A DNA stretch of 64,000 nt from Rhizomys pruinosus. Its lineage: Eukaryota > Chordata > Mammalia > Rodentia > Spalacidae. Shown here piece by piece: positions 12,331 to 22,259 of the stretch. The position numbers were made by a program, and so were the translations under genes. The stretch's first letter is position 1; each line of letters starts with the position of its first letter. Below the pieces are notes generated by a model, which saw only the letters and a list, made by a program, of their open reading frames with translations, did no database searches and had not been told where the DNA came from. The stretch spans positions 2,578,411 to 2,642,410 of the forward strand of contig VZQC01001595.1 of NCBI GenBank assembly GCA_009823505.1. The letters are read 5' to 3'.

Positions 12331-12649
12331 CACTTCCTTGATTGTTTATTTTGCTGAATTGAAGCTTTTTATCTTAATGATGTCTGACTTGTTGATTGTT
12401 GACCTTAATGCCTGAATGACGATGACAAGGTTAATATTGAAGAATGAGAGAGGAATATGAACATGAATAAGTGAAAAATTATAAAATGTAGCTGGTAGTT
12501 TTATTATACTGCTAATGAAATATGAGATGTTGATATAATAAATTCTTGGGCCAATTTCTTCATCTGAATTAAATGACACCAAAAGACTCTTTTAGTATTA
12601 AAATAACCCTATCACCAATAGATTACATATTGAAGTATAAAATTAAAAG

Positions 12650-13240
12650 CTTAAGAAACAAATGGGGAATGGTTTCCTTCTTTTGTGGATGCAAGTATCA
12701 AATTCCCCAATTGAAACACAAGTTGAACAACGTTTTGTTATATCTCTTTCTATCTGAAAGCAACTGTGATGTTATAATGTTAATCTATTAATGAACCCTA
12801 GAATTAACTTACCATATACTTTCAGACAATATAATGTATATGGGTGGAAAATATATATCCATATTTTAAAGTAATATAAAATTAAAGGGAAAAATGCAAA
12901 CTCCTAAACATATATCAGAGTTAACATACAGTTTATTCCTGGAGAACATAATTCTGGTACATATATGATGTTTATATTGGCATATTTTGGAGCAATACAG
13001 TTGGGAGGGAACCACAAAATCATAAGGACTGGGTCAAAAAAATGGACTGATAAAGTTAAATTCTTCCCCAAACACTAAACTTTTGCAGAGAAAAACTTTA
13101 AAAAGACTGAGAGAAAGATGCAGGACATGTATGACAGAATGCATGATATGCGTTGGGGTGGGTGGAAGAGAAAGGGGAATATGTCTAAACTGAACTGAAC
13201 ATGATGTCTGAAATACACAAAACATCAATAAAAAGAGAAA
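12650..13240 (+). mobile_element. L1 3' end (3' UTR)
   Basis: The same block order as the 3' UTR at 5690-6260: a TTTGTGGATGCAAGTATC-like region near the ORF2 end, TATATGGGTGG, a G-rich tract near 13155, and an end in CATCAATAAAAA. It is 5'-truncated and non-coding. Confidence 0.85.
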
Positions 13241-13546
13241 TCTCAGAAAAAGCTTAAATGGGAATAAAAATATGTTCATTGAAAAAATTACAAATCAACA
13301 GAATCATACTTGTCAATGTTGAAAACAACCTGCTTCATAACTTATGTCAGAGATTAGCAAATTTTAATAGAGGAACAATTGTGAAAATATATAACATGCA
13401 GATATGGGAATTTTATAATCAAACACCTTACTTTATACAAATAATATGCACTCGAAAAGAGTAAATACAGAAATTATCTTCTTTCAGGCTGTGAGGACCT
13501 TAGATGGTCTCCGTCATGTGTATTTGTTTCTTTGTTCTTAGTTAAG

Positions 13547-13548
<2 letters not shown>

Positions 13549-13593
<45 letters not shown>
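13549..13593. repeat. (GT)n microsatellite
   Basis: About 45 bp of pure GT. Confidence 0.95.
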
Positions 13594-13596
<3 letters not shown>

Positions 13597-13800
13597 AAGA
13601 GATGGAGGCCAGTGCAGGGGGATCAAGACAGGATGCATGCTCACTGGACTTCATTTGGGGGACTACAGAGGGAAAGACCCCAAAGTGGAGCACAAGTGCA
13701 GGACTGATGGTTGTCTGGGCTGGCCAAAGAGGAGACTTCGAGCACTTCCTTAAGGAAAATATGACATCTTCTAGGGAAAAAATGTCCTCAAATTCAAGGG

Positions 13801-13804
<4 letters not shown>
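13594..13804. other. Unique spacer between two GT tracts
   Basis: About 210 bp between two nearly identical GT runs, moderately GC-rich. I see no gene. Long apparent ORFs here arise because GT repeats lack stop codons. Confidence 0.4.

Positions 13805-13850
<46 letters not shown>
13805..13850. repeat. (GT)n microsatellite
   Basis: About 46 bp of pure GT abutting an L1 tail. Confidence 0.95.
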
Positions 13851-13852
<2 letters not shown>

Positions 13853-14042
13853 AGAAGCAATACAAGTAGGAGAGAACAATAGAACTGGAAAAAAATCTGG
13901 AAAGACTCAGAAAAAGATGCAGGACATTTATGGTGGAGTACAGGGACTCGGGTGGGGGGGCATGGAAAGGGAAGTATCTCTATATTCGATTGAGAAATGA
14001 TGTAAAACTTATGGGAAAAGTTTAATAACAATAAAAACATTT
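13851..14042 (+). mobile_element. L1 3' terminal fragment
   Basis: It contains AGAAAAAGATGCAGGACATT, a G-rich tract near 13950 and a TTTAATAACAATAAAAAC end, matching the last 190 bp of the L1 tails at 13050-13240 and 6060-6260. Confidence 0.75.
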
Positions 14043-14221
14043 TGTGGAAAAAAAAAGAAAAAAGAGATATGTGTACCTGAGGCACATTAGTGGATCCCAC
14101 ATAAAACTAGAAAAAGAAATGAGCTCTATAAAGTTGTCCTCTGAGTTCCACATGCTCCTCAGCCCCCAACACATCATACCCACATGCAGAGAATATATTT
14201 TAAATAGTTAAATATGAAGCA

Positions 14222-14535
14222 ATAAGTTGGGGACATGGCTTAATCAGTAATATACCTGCTACACAAGCACAAAATCCTGAGTTCAGGTAACTAGAATGAT
14301 GTAAAATGTCCTGGTACTATGTGTGTATCCCCAGATTTTCAGGTATAGGGCAGAGGCAGGCAGATCCCTAAAGCTCATTGGTCTTACAATATAGCTGACA
14401 CTGGGAGTTTCCAGTTTCATTAGAAATCCTGTGTCAAAAACAAATGTGGAAAGTCACCAAAGGAAAAATACCTAGTTGACCTCTGCCCTCCACAAGTATG
14501 TATACACACATACAGGAAGACCCACATACATGTGC
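14222..14535 (+). repeat. B4-type SINE
   Basis: The tRNA-like head GGGGACATGGCTTAATCAG is followed by a B1-like block with GGGCAGAGGCAGGCAGATCC and a B4-type 3' end reading TTGACCTCTGCCCTCCACA. Confidence 0.65.
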
Positions 14536-14544
14536 ATACATTTT

Positions 14545-14935
14545 AGTTTTCTGAAACAAGACCTCACATTACAACCCACATTGGCCTCAAATTGTTTTGT
14601 TTTTGTTTTTGTTTTTTAATGTTTTAAGTGTATGAGTGTACTAGTATATTAGCTGCATGTATGTAAGTAAACTCATTTTGGGCAATGTTCACAAAAGTCA
14701 AAAGAAAGTTTGAAAACTCCTGGAACTGGAGTTAAGGACAGTTGTTAGCCACCACTTGGGTGCTGGCTAAAACCCATTTCCTTTTCAAGACCACCCAGAG
14801 CTCTTAAGTTCTGAGCTATCTTTCCAGTCCCCTGGCCTTGATGTCATTATGTAACCCATACTTATCACAAACTTTTAGAATCTTCCTGCCTTAACTTCCT
14901 GAGATCTGGGATTACAGCTATGCATGACCTTTCCT
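14545..14935 (-). repeat. B1 SINE split by a B3 insertion
   Basis: The reverse-complement B1 occupies 14545-14600 (TTTTCTGAAACAAGACCTCA) and resumes at 14836-14935, ending GGATTACAGCTATGCATGAC. The interruption is the B3 copy below. Confidence 0.6.
14605..14832 (-). repeat. B2/B3 SINE nested in a B1
   Basis: Reverse-complement B3 with a CTGGAACTGGAGTTAAGGAC block and an end at GAGCTATCTTTCCAGTCCCC. It lacks the 17-bp duplication. Confidence 0.7.
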
Positions 14936-15108
14936 GAGTGTCTCTTTTTCTTGAAACTTAAAGGATATTTGAGCCAGTGTTCCCTCTCCATTCATATAAT
15001 TTGTGCTCTACTCTCCCCCTCCCTTTAGATATCCCCTACCTAATGACTACTTCCTAGCTTCATTGCCTTATATATACTCCAATTTAAATACACAAACCTA
15101 AAAATTCA

Positions 15109-15258
15109 GGGGGCTAGAGAGAAGGCTCAGTGGCAAAGAGTACTGACTGCTCTTGCAGAGGAGCTGGGTTCTATTCTGACCTCTATGGGCATTACCCAAT
15201 GTAGGTATACATGCAAGCAATACACATGTACGCATACAATAAAGATCATAAACAAAAT
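15109..15258 (+). repeat. B3 SINE, internally deleted
   Basis: Head GGGGGCTAGAGAGAAGGCTC, with a deletion that joins the B-box region to TTCTGACCTCTATGGGCA, then an A-rich tail. Confidence 0.65.
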
Positions 15259-15529
15259 ATTTTAAAAATTCGAAGCTAGGATCTAAACATGAGTAAGCAC
15301 ACACTCATATACACAGAGTCAGAAACACATATATAATAAAAAACACAATGACATGGGTCATCCCTGGTACATTGTCCCTTACTCCTGATTGAAGCAAATA
15401 AATCCTTATTCAGGTTCATGTAGGTAACCTTAATTAAATTCAATGATAGTAAGAATGGGGATTTAGAAGAACAAGTAATTTTGTGGGAGGGGAAGGTGAT
15501 AAGAAAGGACAAAGGGAGGGACTTTGATC

Positions 15530-15653
15530 AAATAACACTGTATATGCATGGCCCCTGCACAAGGGGGCCATGCATATACATGCAAAATTTTGACACGCAA
15601 ATTCGTGAAGCATTCCATATTTAAAAAAAAAGAAAAAAATAACACTGTATATG
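15530..15653 (+). pseudogene. U6 snRNA retropseudogene with fold-back
   Basis: The 3' part of U6 is clear at 15592-15622, with GACACGCAAATTCGTGAAGC followed by the U6 end and then an A-rich tail. An internal U6 block GCATGGCCCCTGCACAAG lies at 15546-15563. Between them is a foreign stretch that makes a perfect 17-bp inverted repeat (15539-15555 with 15564-15580, 8-nt loop). A 17-bp TSD, AAATAACACTGTATATG, lies at 15530-15546 and 15637-15653. The poly(A) and TSD show L1-mediated insertion. The U6 5' end, and with it the internal promoter elements, is absent, so it is not a working gene. Confidence 0.93.
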
Positions 15654-16639
15654 TAAGAAATTGTAAAACACTAAATCAAATTAAAAGGAAGTTTATACTC
15701 TGCTTTAACTAGTAAAATAGGGTAAACAAACCTATGAAACTTCTAAATGTATGATATCCAAAGTTAGAAAAAGGCTGAGGTTTCTGACTATTCAGTCTTA
15801 AAATCTAACCAAGGACTTAAGGAATTCCAGACTGCATAGAAAAATCTGCATAAGAAATGAAATCTTTATCCTTGAGTCCAAATCAGACTTTTAGTCAAAT
15901 CCTGAATGAAATTGCCAAACACACGAAGTCATCTTGGATCCTTCAGTCCTCAGCTAAGCAGCTGGCCTTAACCCTGTGGAACAGAGATCAGCCTTCTAAA
16001 CGAATTCTACCACATTTCAGATTTAGTGAAGAAATTACTTGGTAGCAGTTGTTTTATGCCTTTGTATTTGGGGAAGAGTCTGTTGTGTAACTGAGAACAA
16101 CCATTTGATATTGCTCAGCCTTCAAATCTCTTTCATCCATTTTATACCACACTTCAATAGCGTATGATTCCAGTAAGCATTAGATCTTTCTACTCCTCTT
16201 TAAATGAACAAAATCACACCACTCAAGAAGAAAAGGTAGAGTGGTCTAGCTGGCAGAGAGTCTAATTACTCTTAGCTTATTACTGTATTTGTGTGTTTCT
16301 GCGAGGCTGGGAAGAAGTTGTGCCCTGTTTTCTTGGGAGTTTTCATGTGGAATGTAGACACCACTTGATCGTTTAGGTCAATATAATGGCAATAACTTCA
16401 GTGAAATTATTGGAATCATAATTATTTTATTCTCTCATAGAGATTTTTAGTCCAAAACATTTCTACAATTTTATGCAACTGCTCTGTAGGAACTGGAAGC
16501 CCTTTTGTAAGTACCTAATTAATTAGCAACTCTTTAACAGTCATGTCAATATTTCAACTAAGAAAACATGATAAAAGTTAGGAAATATTTTTATTTGTAA
16601 CCTAACCTATGTATTTATCTCTTTTAAAAAATATGTTTT
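15654..16639. other. Unannotated sequence
   Basis: No gene or clear repeat seen. The ORF at 15857-16045 has no recognisable domain. Confidence 0.4.
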
Positions 16640-16882
16640 TGAAGTTTTGTGCATTTCATACATCACTTTGAGTTCAATCCAGACTCATTTCCCCCTACAT
16701 GCCCCCCAACCCCTCCTGAGTTCATGTAGTCTGCCACACCTGACCTGTGACCCTTTCTGAGTCTTTTCAATTTTTCAAAGCAGAAGATTAATTTTAGGGG
16801 GAAGAACTTTACTGCTTCAGTCAGTTCCCCATCCCAGTTCTTTTGTTGTTGTTGTTCCCTCCAATCTGTATTCTTTCAACAT

Positions 16883-16915
<33 letters not shown>

Positions 16916-17091
16916 GCCACGCATAGAGTAAAATCATGTCATCTAAAAATGAACTATATGTTATTTCCAAATCATATTTCAGGATTCACATTTTTCCCTT
17001 TTAATTTTATATTACTCTAAAATATGCACTCCTACCCTCCACCCATATACCAAAATTATAAAGTCTGAAAACAAGTGGTGGTAATTCTACA
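16640..17091 (-). mobile_element. L1 3' end, interrupted by an ERV-L provirus
   Basis: Minus-strand L1 3' UTR blocks include TTGTGCATTTCATACATCAC, TTTTAATTTTATATTACTC and AAGTCTGAAAACAAGTGGTGG. The L1 appears to resume beyond the provirus near 20041 with CTCTTACATTATAAGAGCAT, so the provirus probably landed inside it. A (GATA)n run sits within. Confidence 0.75.
16883..16914. repeat. (GATA)n microsatellite
   Basis: About seven to eight GATA units. Confidence 0.95.
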
Positions 17092-17585
17092 TAATAGTCA
17101 GGGTTCTCTAAAGAAACAGAAGCAACAGGATGAATATATAGCTATATACAATTTATCGATTTGCTCACATGACAGAGTTCAAGGAGTCCAATAGTAGCTG
17201 CACCTCACTGGAGAGGCTGAGAATCCAGGGAACTGCTCAGTCCACAAGGCTGGATGTCTCAGTAGTCCCAATCTGGTGCTGAAGGCCCGAAGGATTCCAG
17301 GAGATCTGCCGGTCTCAGTACACGCTGGGATCCATAGGGTTGATCAAAGCAGCAAGACAAACTCACCAGTGAGAGACAGGCAAGCCACGGGAAAAAAAGG
17401 GACCAGATCCCTCTGCCATGGCCTTTAATACTGCCTGCCAGAGGAAGGTAATGCCCACATTTGGGGTGGGTCATCCGGGTTGAGGTAGTCCAATCCGAAG
17501 ATCCTTTTTTTCTTATTTATTCCTTAATCAAGTCGACACCCAGGATTAACCATCACAAGTCCACTCGCTGTCAACTTGACACCCA
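17092..17585 (-). mobile_element. ERV-L 3' LTR
   Basis: This is the downstream LTR of a minus-strand provirus and aligns along its length with 19594-20036. On the plus strand it begins near AGTCAGGGTTCTCTAAAGAA and ends near GTCAACTTGACACCCA. On the minus strand it carries an AATAAG/AATAAA-like region and would end CTGACTA. Its outer boundary is less certain than its homology to the 5' LTR. Confidence 0.85.
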
Positions 17586-17883
17586 ATAAATAGCCTCTCC
17601 TTATGTTATGCTTAAATGTCAATTGTGAACAATGGCAAGGTCATAATTTCACCTAACATGTCATAAGTATCTCATGTGAAATAACAAAGCATTATATATT
17701 AGAGTAGGTGGTCATGTCCTTGAGGAACTCTTAGTCCTTCAGTATCTAATAACCTAAATATGACAACACTTAACCCTTATCTCAGTTGCACATTCAAAAG
17801 GGAACAACACAAGTATCTGCTTAATATATGAATATATATGAACAAGCACATTCTTAACCAAATAGGACAAAAGTTAATATCTG
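17586..17883 (-). other. ERV-L internal 3' spacer
   Basis: Non-coding stretch between the end of the dUTPase frame and the 3' LTR. No env-like frame is visible, as expected for ERV-L elements, which lack env. Confidence 0.5.
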
Positions 17884-18714
17884 TTATAATCCATGTTTCT
17901 GCAACTGGTCCCGTGGCCTCAGCTGATATTTATGACTACCTTCTTCTACTACCCATTCTGTATTTCCTCCACCATCAGCAAGCACCTCTGCAGGTCTTGG
18001 CTCTTTTCCTGGAGGAGTGACCCATACCTTCATCCCTGAAGAGTCTGGGCCATTTATTGTCCTGTCTGGTTTGGGTTGTTGGAGTTTCCCATTGACCTTA
18101 ATCATAGGACATGGTAGCACCAGAAGGCGCCCTACAGCATCTCCTGCCTTCCAGACATAATCTTCCTTGCCCCCATTGTGGAGAAAAAGTCCAATTTCCC
18201 CATGGTAGTCTGGATCAATCACTCCTCCTACTACTGTTATTCCTTCCTTAGCCTGTTGGCTTAAAGGCAGTAGAAGCCCGAAGTGGCCAGGGGGAAGTCT
18301 TAGCTTCCAGTTCAATAGAACGTTTGCTGTATCTCCTGGCAAAAGCACTCCCCCCATTGGAGCCAAAACGTCTAGACCAGCAGAACGCAAGGTCGTGGGT
18401 ACAGGAAGCAAAAATTTTCCTACTGGGTCACTAGGGGTGATAGTGAGTGGAATCATTCCCACTTCCACCCCTTGGTTCCTGGACCCATGAATTCTGGCTA
18501 TAGGAGAAACAGTACCATATAGTGGACGCTGATTCAAAGCATATACTGCTTGCTGGAGAACCTTGCCCCAGCCCTCCAGGGTATTGCTACCTAATTGGCA
18601 CTGTAACTGTGTCTTCAAGAGGCCATTCCATCGTTCTATCAAGCCAGCTGCTTCTGGGTAGTGGGGAACATGGAAAGACCAGTGGATACCATGACCATGG
18701 GCCCACTGTCTCAC
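17884..18714 (-). pseudogene. ERV-L pol 3' part: integrase C-terminal half plus dUTPase
   Basis: An open frame of 276 codons. The first 40 or so residues hold the third integrase catalytic acidic residue in the motif GLIERWNG, and the rest of the integrase C-terminus follows. From about residue 110 there is a dUTPase-like domain: RSAGLDV (motif 1), PLSQQA (motif 2 position), GVIDPDYHGEIG (motif 3) and GDAVGRLLVL (motif 4). Integrase followed by dUTPase in one pol frame is diagnostic of class III ERV-L. Upstream pol is broken and mostly deleted, so this is a fragment and not a cellular DUT gene. Confidence 0.9.
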
Positions 18715-18969
18715 TTCTTTGGCTGTGAAGTGAGTTCCTTGGTCAGAAGCGATGCTGTGAGGAATACAATGATGGTGTATAAGGCATTCTGTATGTCCCT
18801 AGATGGTAGTTCTGGCAGAAGCATTACATGCAGGAAAGGAAAATCCATAACCAGAATAAGTATCTATTGCTGTAAGGACAAAACACTCTCCCCTCCATGA
18901 TGGAAGTGGTCCAATGGAGTCAACCTGCCACCAGGGTGCTAGCTGGTCACTCTGGGGAATAGTACCATA
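18715..18969 (-). pseudogene. ERV-L integrase core segment, interrupted
   Basis: In the same minus-strand reading direction this stretch carries the first two integrase core acidic positions (around a WQVDSIGP motif and a SDQGTHF motif). It is broken by an in-frame stop near 18800 and another at its upstream edge. It cannot encode a continuous integrase. Confidence 0.75.
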
Positions 18970-19218
18970 TCAGGGGCTCAATGTTGGTCTCTGCTGTTTG
19001 CAAATCTGGCACTCGGCCGCAGCTGTAGCCAGATCAGCCTTGGTGAGTGGAAGTCCATGCTGTCGAGCCCATGCATAACCTCCATCTCTGCCACCATGAC
19101 TACTTTGTTCATGGGCCCATTGAGCAACAACAGGGATAACTGGAGAAAGAGGCTGACTATCCACAGAACGAGTCATCCAATCTACTTGATTATTAAACTC
19201 ATCCTCTGCTGAGATCAC
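18970..19218 (-). pseudogene. ERV-L integrase N-terminal zinc-binding region
   Basis: The frame contains a histidine pair in WAHEQSSHGG and a cysteine pair in CQICKQQRP, the HHCC arrangement of retroviral integrase N-termini. It is separated from the RNase H segment by a single in-frame stop and from the core by another. Confidence 0.8.
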
Positions 19219-19221
19219 CTT

Positions 19222-19482
19222 TTAATGAGCATTTACATGAGACACAAGTATCTTCACATCCTTTGACCATTCAGAGAGCTCTATCCACATACGTCTTCCC
19301 CAAATGTCTTTCTCACTAATTTTCCAGTCATGCTCCTTCCAAGTCCCTGACCATCCAGCCAAACCATTGGCTACAGCCCATGAATCAGTATATAATCGAA
19401 CCTCTGGCCATTTCTCCTTCCAGGCAAAATGCACAACCATGTGCACTGCCCAAAGTTCTGCCCACTGTAAAGACTCCGTCAC
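19222..19482 (-). pseudogene. ERV-L RNase H fragment
   Basis: It contains the RNase H-type blocks QWAELWAV and LYTDSWAVANGL and a C-terminal SHVNAH block. It starts only about 90 bp downstream of the primer binding site, so gag, protease and reverse transcriptase have been lost by internal deletion. Confidence 0.8.
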
Positions 19483-19570
19483 CAGAGTCCTTTAGGGTTG
19501 TTTCAGAAATAGGCTGTAATGCTGCAGCTGTCCACCTCTGGGTGGTGCCTGCATAGCGTGCAGAACTTCA

Positions 19571-19588
19571 ACCCCACTCCTGGTACCA
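19571..19588 (-). promoter_or_regulatory. Primer binding site for tRNA-Leu
   Basis: On the minus strand, five bases after the 5' LTR end, the 18-mer TGGTACCAGGAGTGGGGT is complementary to the 3' end of tRNA-Leu (UAA anticodon), as I recall that tRNA. Leucine tRNA priming is the property that gives ERV-L its name. Confidence 0.9.
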
Positions 19589-19593
19589 AAATC

Positions 19594-20036
19594 TGTATTA
19601 GTCAGGGTTCTCTAAAGAAACAGAAGAAACAGGATGAATATATAGCTATATACTATTTATTGATTTGCTCGCGTGACAGAGTTCAAGGAGTCCATCAGTA
19701 GCTGCGCTGCACTGGAGAGCCTGAGAATCCAGGGATCTGTTCAGTCTGCAAGGCTGAATATCTCAGTAGTCCCAATCTGGTGCTGAAGTCCTGATGGATT
19801 CCAAGAGACCTACCAGTCTCAGTACATGCTGGGATCCGTAGGGTTGATCACAGCAGCAAGACAAACTCACCAGTGAGAGAAAGGATAAAAGGGACTAGAT
19901 CCCTGTGGCATGGCCTTTAATACTACCTGCCAGCAGAAGGTAACGCCCACATTTGGGGCAGGCCATCTGAGTTGAGGTAGTCCAATCCAAAAATCCTTTT
20001 TCTCTTATTTATTCCTTAGTCAAGTCAAGTTGACTT
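19594..20036 (-). mobile_element. ERV-L 5' LTR
   Basis: The upstream LTR of the minus-strand provirus. Its plus-strand edge TGTATTAGTCAGGG corresponds to an LTR 3' end reading ACTAATACA, directly before the primer site. The far end is slightly shorter than in the 3' LTR: it stops after CAAGTCAAGTTGAC and lacks about 45 bp present at 17545-17585. Many substitutions separate the two LTRs, so the insertion is not recent. Confidence 0.87.
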
Positions 20037-20271
20037 AGTCAAGCTCTTACATTATAAGAGCATAGAGTATCTGTGTTCAAGAGAATGCTAGTACTGTAAA
20101 GTATAATACACAAATTATTCAGTAAGTAAATCATTGTTTTTATAGTTTTGCTTTCTTTTCATCAAGTAACAACTAAGATAATGTAAACTATAAGAGAAAG
20201 AAAATGTGGAAGATATTCACAGAATACTTTTTCCGTAAAACTTGGGATGCTGTCTTCATTTGTTATACAAG
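20037..20271. other. L1 remnant edge and unannotated sequence
   Basis: The first 25 bp look like continuation of the L1 at 16640-17091. The rest is unassigned. Confidence 0.35.
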
Positions 20272-20288
20272 TAGATTATTTAATTTTT

Positions 20289-20447
20289 TCTTTTTTTTTT
20301 TTTTGTATTTTTGAGACAGGGTCTCCCTGTAGCCCCAGTTGGCCTGGAACTTCCTATGTAGACCAGGCTGGCCTTGAACTCACAGAGATCCACCTGCCTC
20401 TGCCTCCTGAGTGCTGGGATTAAAGGTGTGCACCATCATGCCCAGCC
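20289..20447 (-). repeat. B1 SINE
   Basis: Reverse-complement B1 with a T-rich start, GAGACAGGGTCTCCCTGTAG and an end at GCACCATCATGCCCAGCC. A perfect 17-bp TSD, TAGATTATTTAATTTTT, lies at 20272-20288 and 20448-20464. Confidence 0.96.
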
Positions 20448-20538
20448 TAGATTATTTAATTTTTGAAAAATGCACAAAAAGTTTGAAACTTTCAAGGTGG
20501 TCTGTAATTCTTCACTCAATTTTTCTTCAATATACTTT

Positions 20539-20703
20539 TTCATTTGTTTGTTTGTTTGTTGGTTTCGAGACAGGGTCTCCCTATAGCCTCAGCTGACCTG
20601 GAACTCACTCTGTAGACCAGGCGGGACTTGAACTCACAAAGATCCACCTGCCTCTGCCTCCCAGTGCTAGGATTAAATGTGTGCACCATCACGTCCACGC
20701 CAG
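20539..20703 (-). repeat. B1 SINE
   Basis: Second reverse-complement B1, 90 bp from the first, with a TTTG-repeat tail and CGAGACAGGGTCTCCC. The TSD is not clear. Confidence 0.92.
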
Positions 20704-21782
20704 GCTTAAATATTCTTAAACAACCATAAAGCACGTTCTTACTATCTTTTGAGCCAATATTATTCTTAACATAAAAAACTCTAAAAAATATTTTGGAAAC
20801 AAAAAAATCTTTATTAAAATGTCTTTATTAAAATTTCTACATATCTCTTCCTTAGGAAAAAATAAGTTTTCAAAAACAGGATTTGACACTCACAGACATT
20901 TTTCAGGAGAATTCAAAGAGTAATTAGAACTTTTTTCATCTCAACACTTAAGGTTACTTAATTTTTCCCTTATTTTTCCTCAGTAAGGAATTAAAATTTC
21001 TGAGCAGTCTTTCTGATTAAGGATTGAAAATGTATTCCTTAATAGTGCATTTCTGAATTGACTCCCTGCTAATCCAAACCAAGTCCTGGGCATGCTGCCT
21101 TGAGTTGAAGGCTGTGGTTGGAAATTATGTCATTGATGTTTCCTAAATGCTTTCATGGTATGTTACATAATATAGCAGATTTTCTTGGTAAAAATCTGAT
21201 GACACAAAAAAACAGAGAGTCATGAACCTTAGACTATTATTTGTCTTTTCATTGATAAAAAATACTTAAATAAGATGAAAATGTTATATATTGTCTCTGT
21301 GGAAAGGAATGGTTCTGACATTTCTCTTCTTATGAAAGTAATAAAATTAAATATTTGGAAGAACTTTTTTTTTTACCAGATTCTTTGTTAAGTAGGAGAG
21401 AAGATGGAAGTTGCTACTAAGACAGTGACTAACATTTAAGGAATTTGCAACCAAAAAAGGGAGTATTAGACAAACATGTATACTATATCAGAAGTACTGA
21501 TTGAGGCAAGAAGATGGGTTTGTGGAAGAAGTTAAGAAAAGAAAATCAGTAGAATAGAATTCAGTGGCAGTTTACAGAGAAAAAAAAAAAACAGGAGGAG
21601 AAGAGTTATTCTACATTAATGGAAAAAGCACTGCTTGCAAAATATGCTCTGAGCCCAGTATTGAAACCTCAGCATCATACACACAAACACGCATACACAA
21701 ATGTGGAGACAGTGGTAGGAATGTAAAAAAGCTGATCATATCACATCCACAATTAAGAGCAGAGAGAAATGAATATGTATAT
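20704..21782. other. Unannotated sequence
   Basis: No gene seen. A short tandem of TCTTTATTAAAAT-like units lies near 20807-20835. Confidence 0.4.
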
Positions 21783-21842
21783 ATTATATAATATATAATT
21801 CTATATACTCTATATATATATATATATAATATTGTATATAAT
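21783..21842. repeat. AT-rich simple repeat
   Basis: (TA)n-type low-complexity sequence. Confidence 0.85.
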
Positions 21843-21844
21843 TG

Positions 21845-22155
21845 TAGCACCATGGCTCACATCTAGCCTGATTAGCTAATTAGAATCAGCCAATCCTGCT
21901 TCCACTGCCCCTCCTGGGGTCTAGGTCCCTTCCTGCTTCTCCTGCCAAGAAACATCTGACTAGACTGCTGAATAACCCAGATGTAGACCACTGGGTCATC
22001 TTCTTCTTGCTGGGCTCCAGCTGTCACATCTACCCTGCTCACCTAGTTAGAACTAGCCCAACTTGTCTCTCTCAGCCTGCCTAGGGCTTAGGCATCTTCA
22101 AACTGCTCAAGATCTCCTGAATAGCTGACCTGGAATTATCTGGTTCTAGCAATAA
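21845..22155. repeat. Diverged tandem duplication of about 150 bp
   Basis: Two consecutive blocks share the order CACATCTA.CCTG, TTAGAA..AGCC, then a CCTG-rich middle and CTGAATA. The family is unknown. It may be an LTR or a decayed satellite-like unit. Confidence 0.4.
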
Positions 22156-22259
22156 AAAATGAAGATACATGACTAGATAGGTTATAGATCCCTGAGTTAA
22201 ACTTACTTTTATCACATTCCCATGCCAACGTAATTTTTATATATCCTTTAATTTACAGA

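Noticed and set aside
13538..14100. Overlapping ORFs rich in VC or TH dipeptides
   Set aside because: Produced by two GT/CA microsatellites without stop codons. The rest is spacer and L1 tail.
15539..15580. Perfect hairpin as a transcription terminator or attenuator
   Set aside because: It lies inside a TSD-flanked U6 retrocopy in a vertebrate genome, so an insertion by-product is the simpler explanation.
17884..18714. dUTPase frame as a host DUT gene or retrocopy
   Set aside because: It is fused to integrase sequence, lies between paired LTRs and is followed by no poly(A). ERV-L explains all of it.
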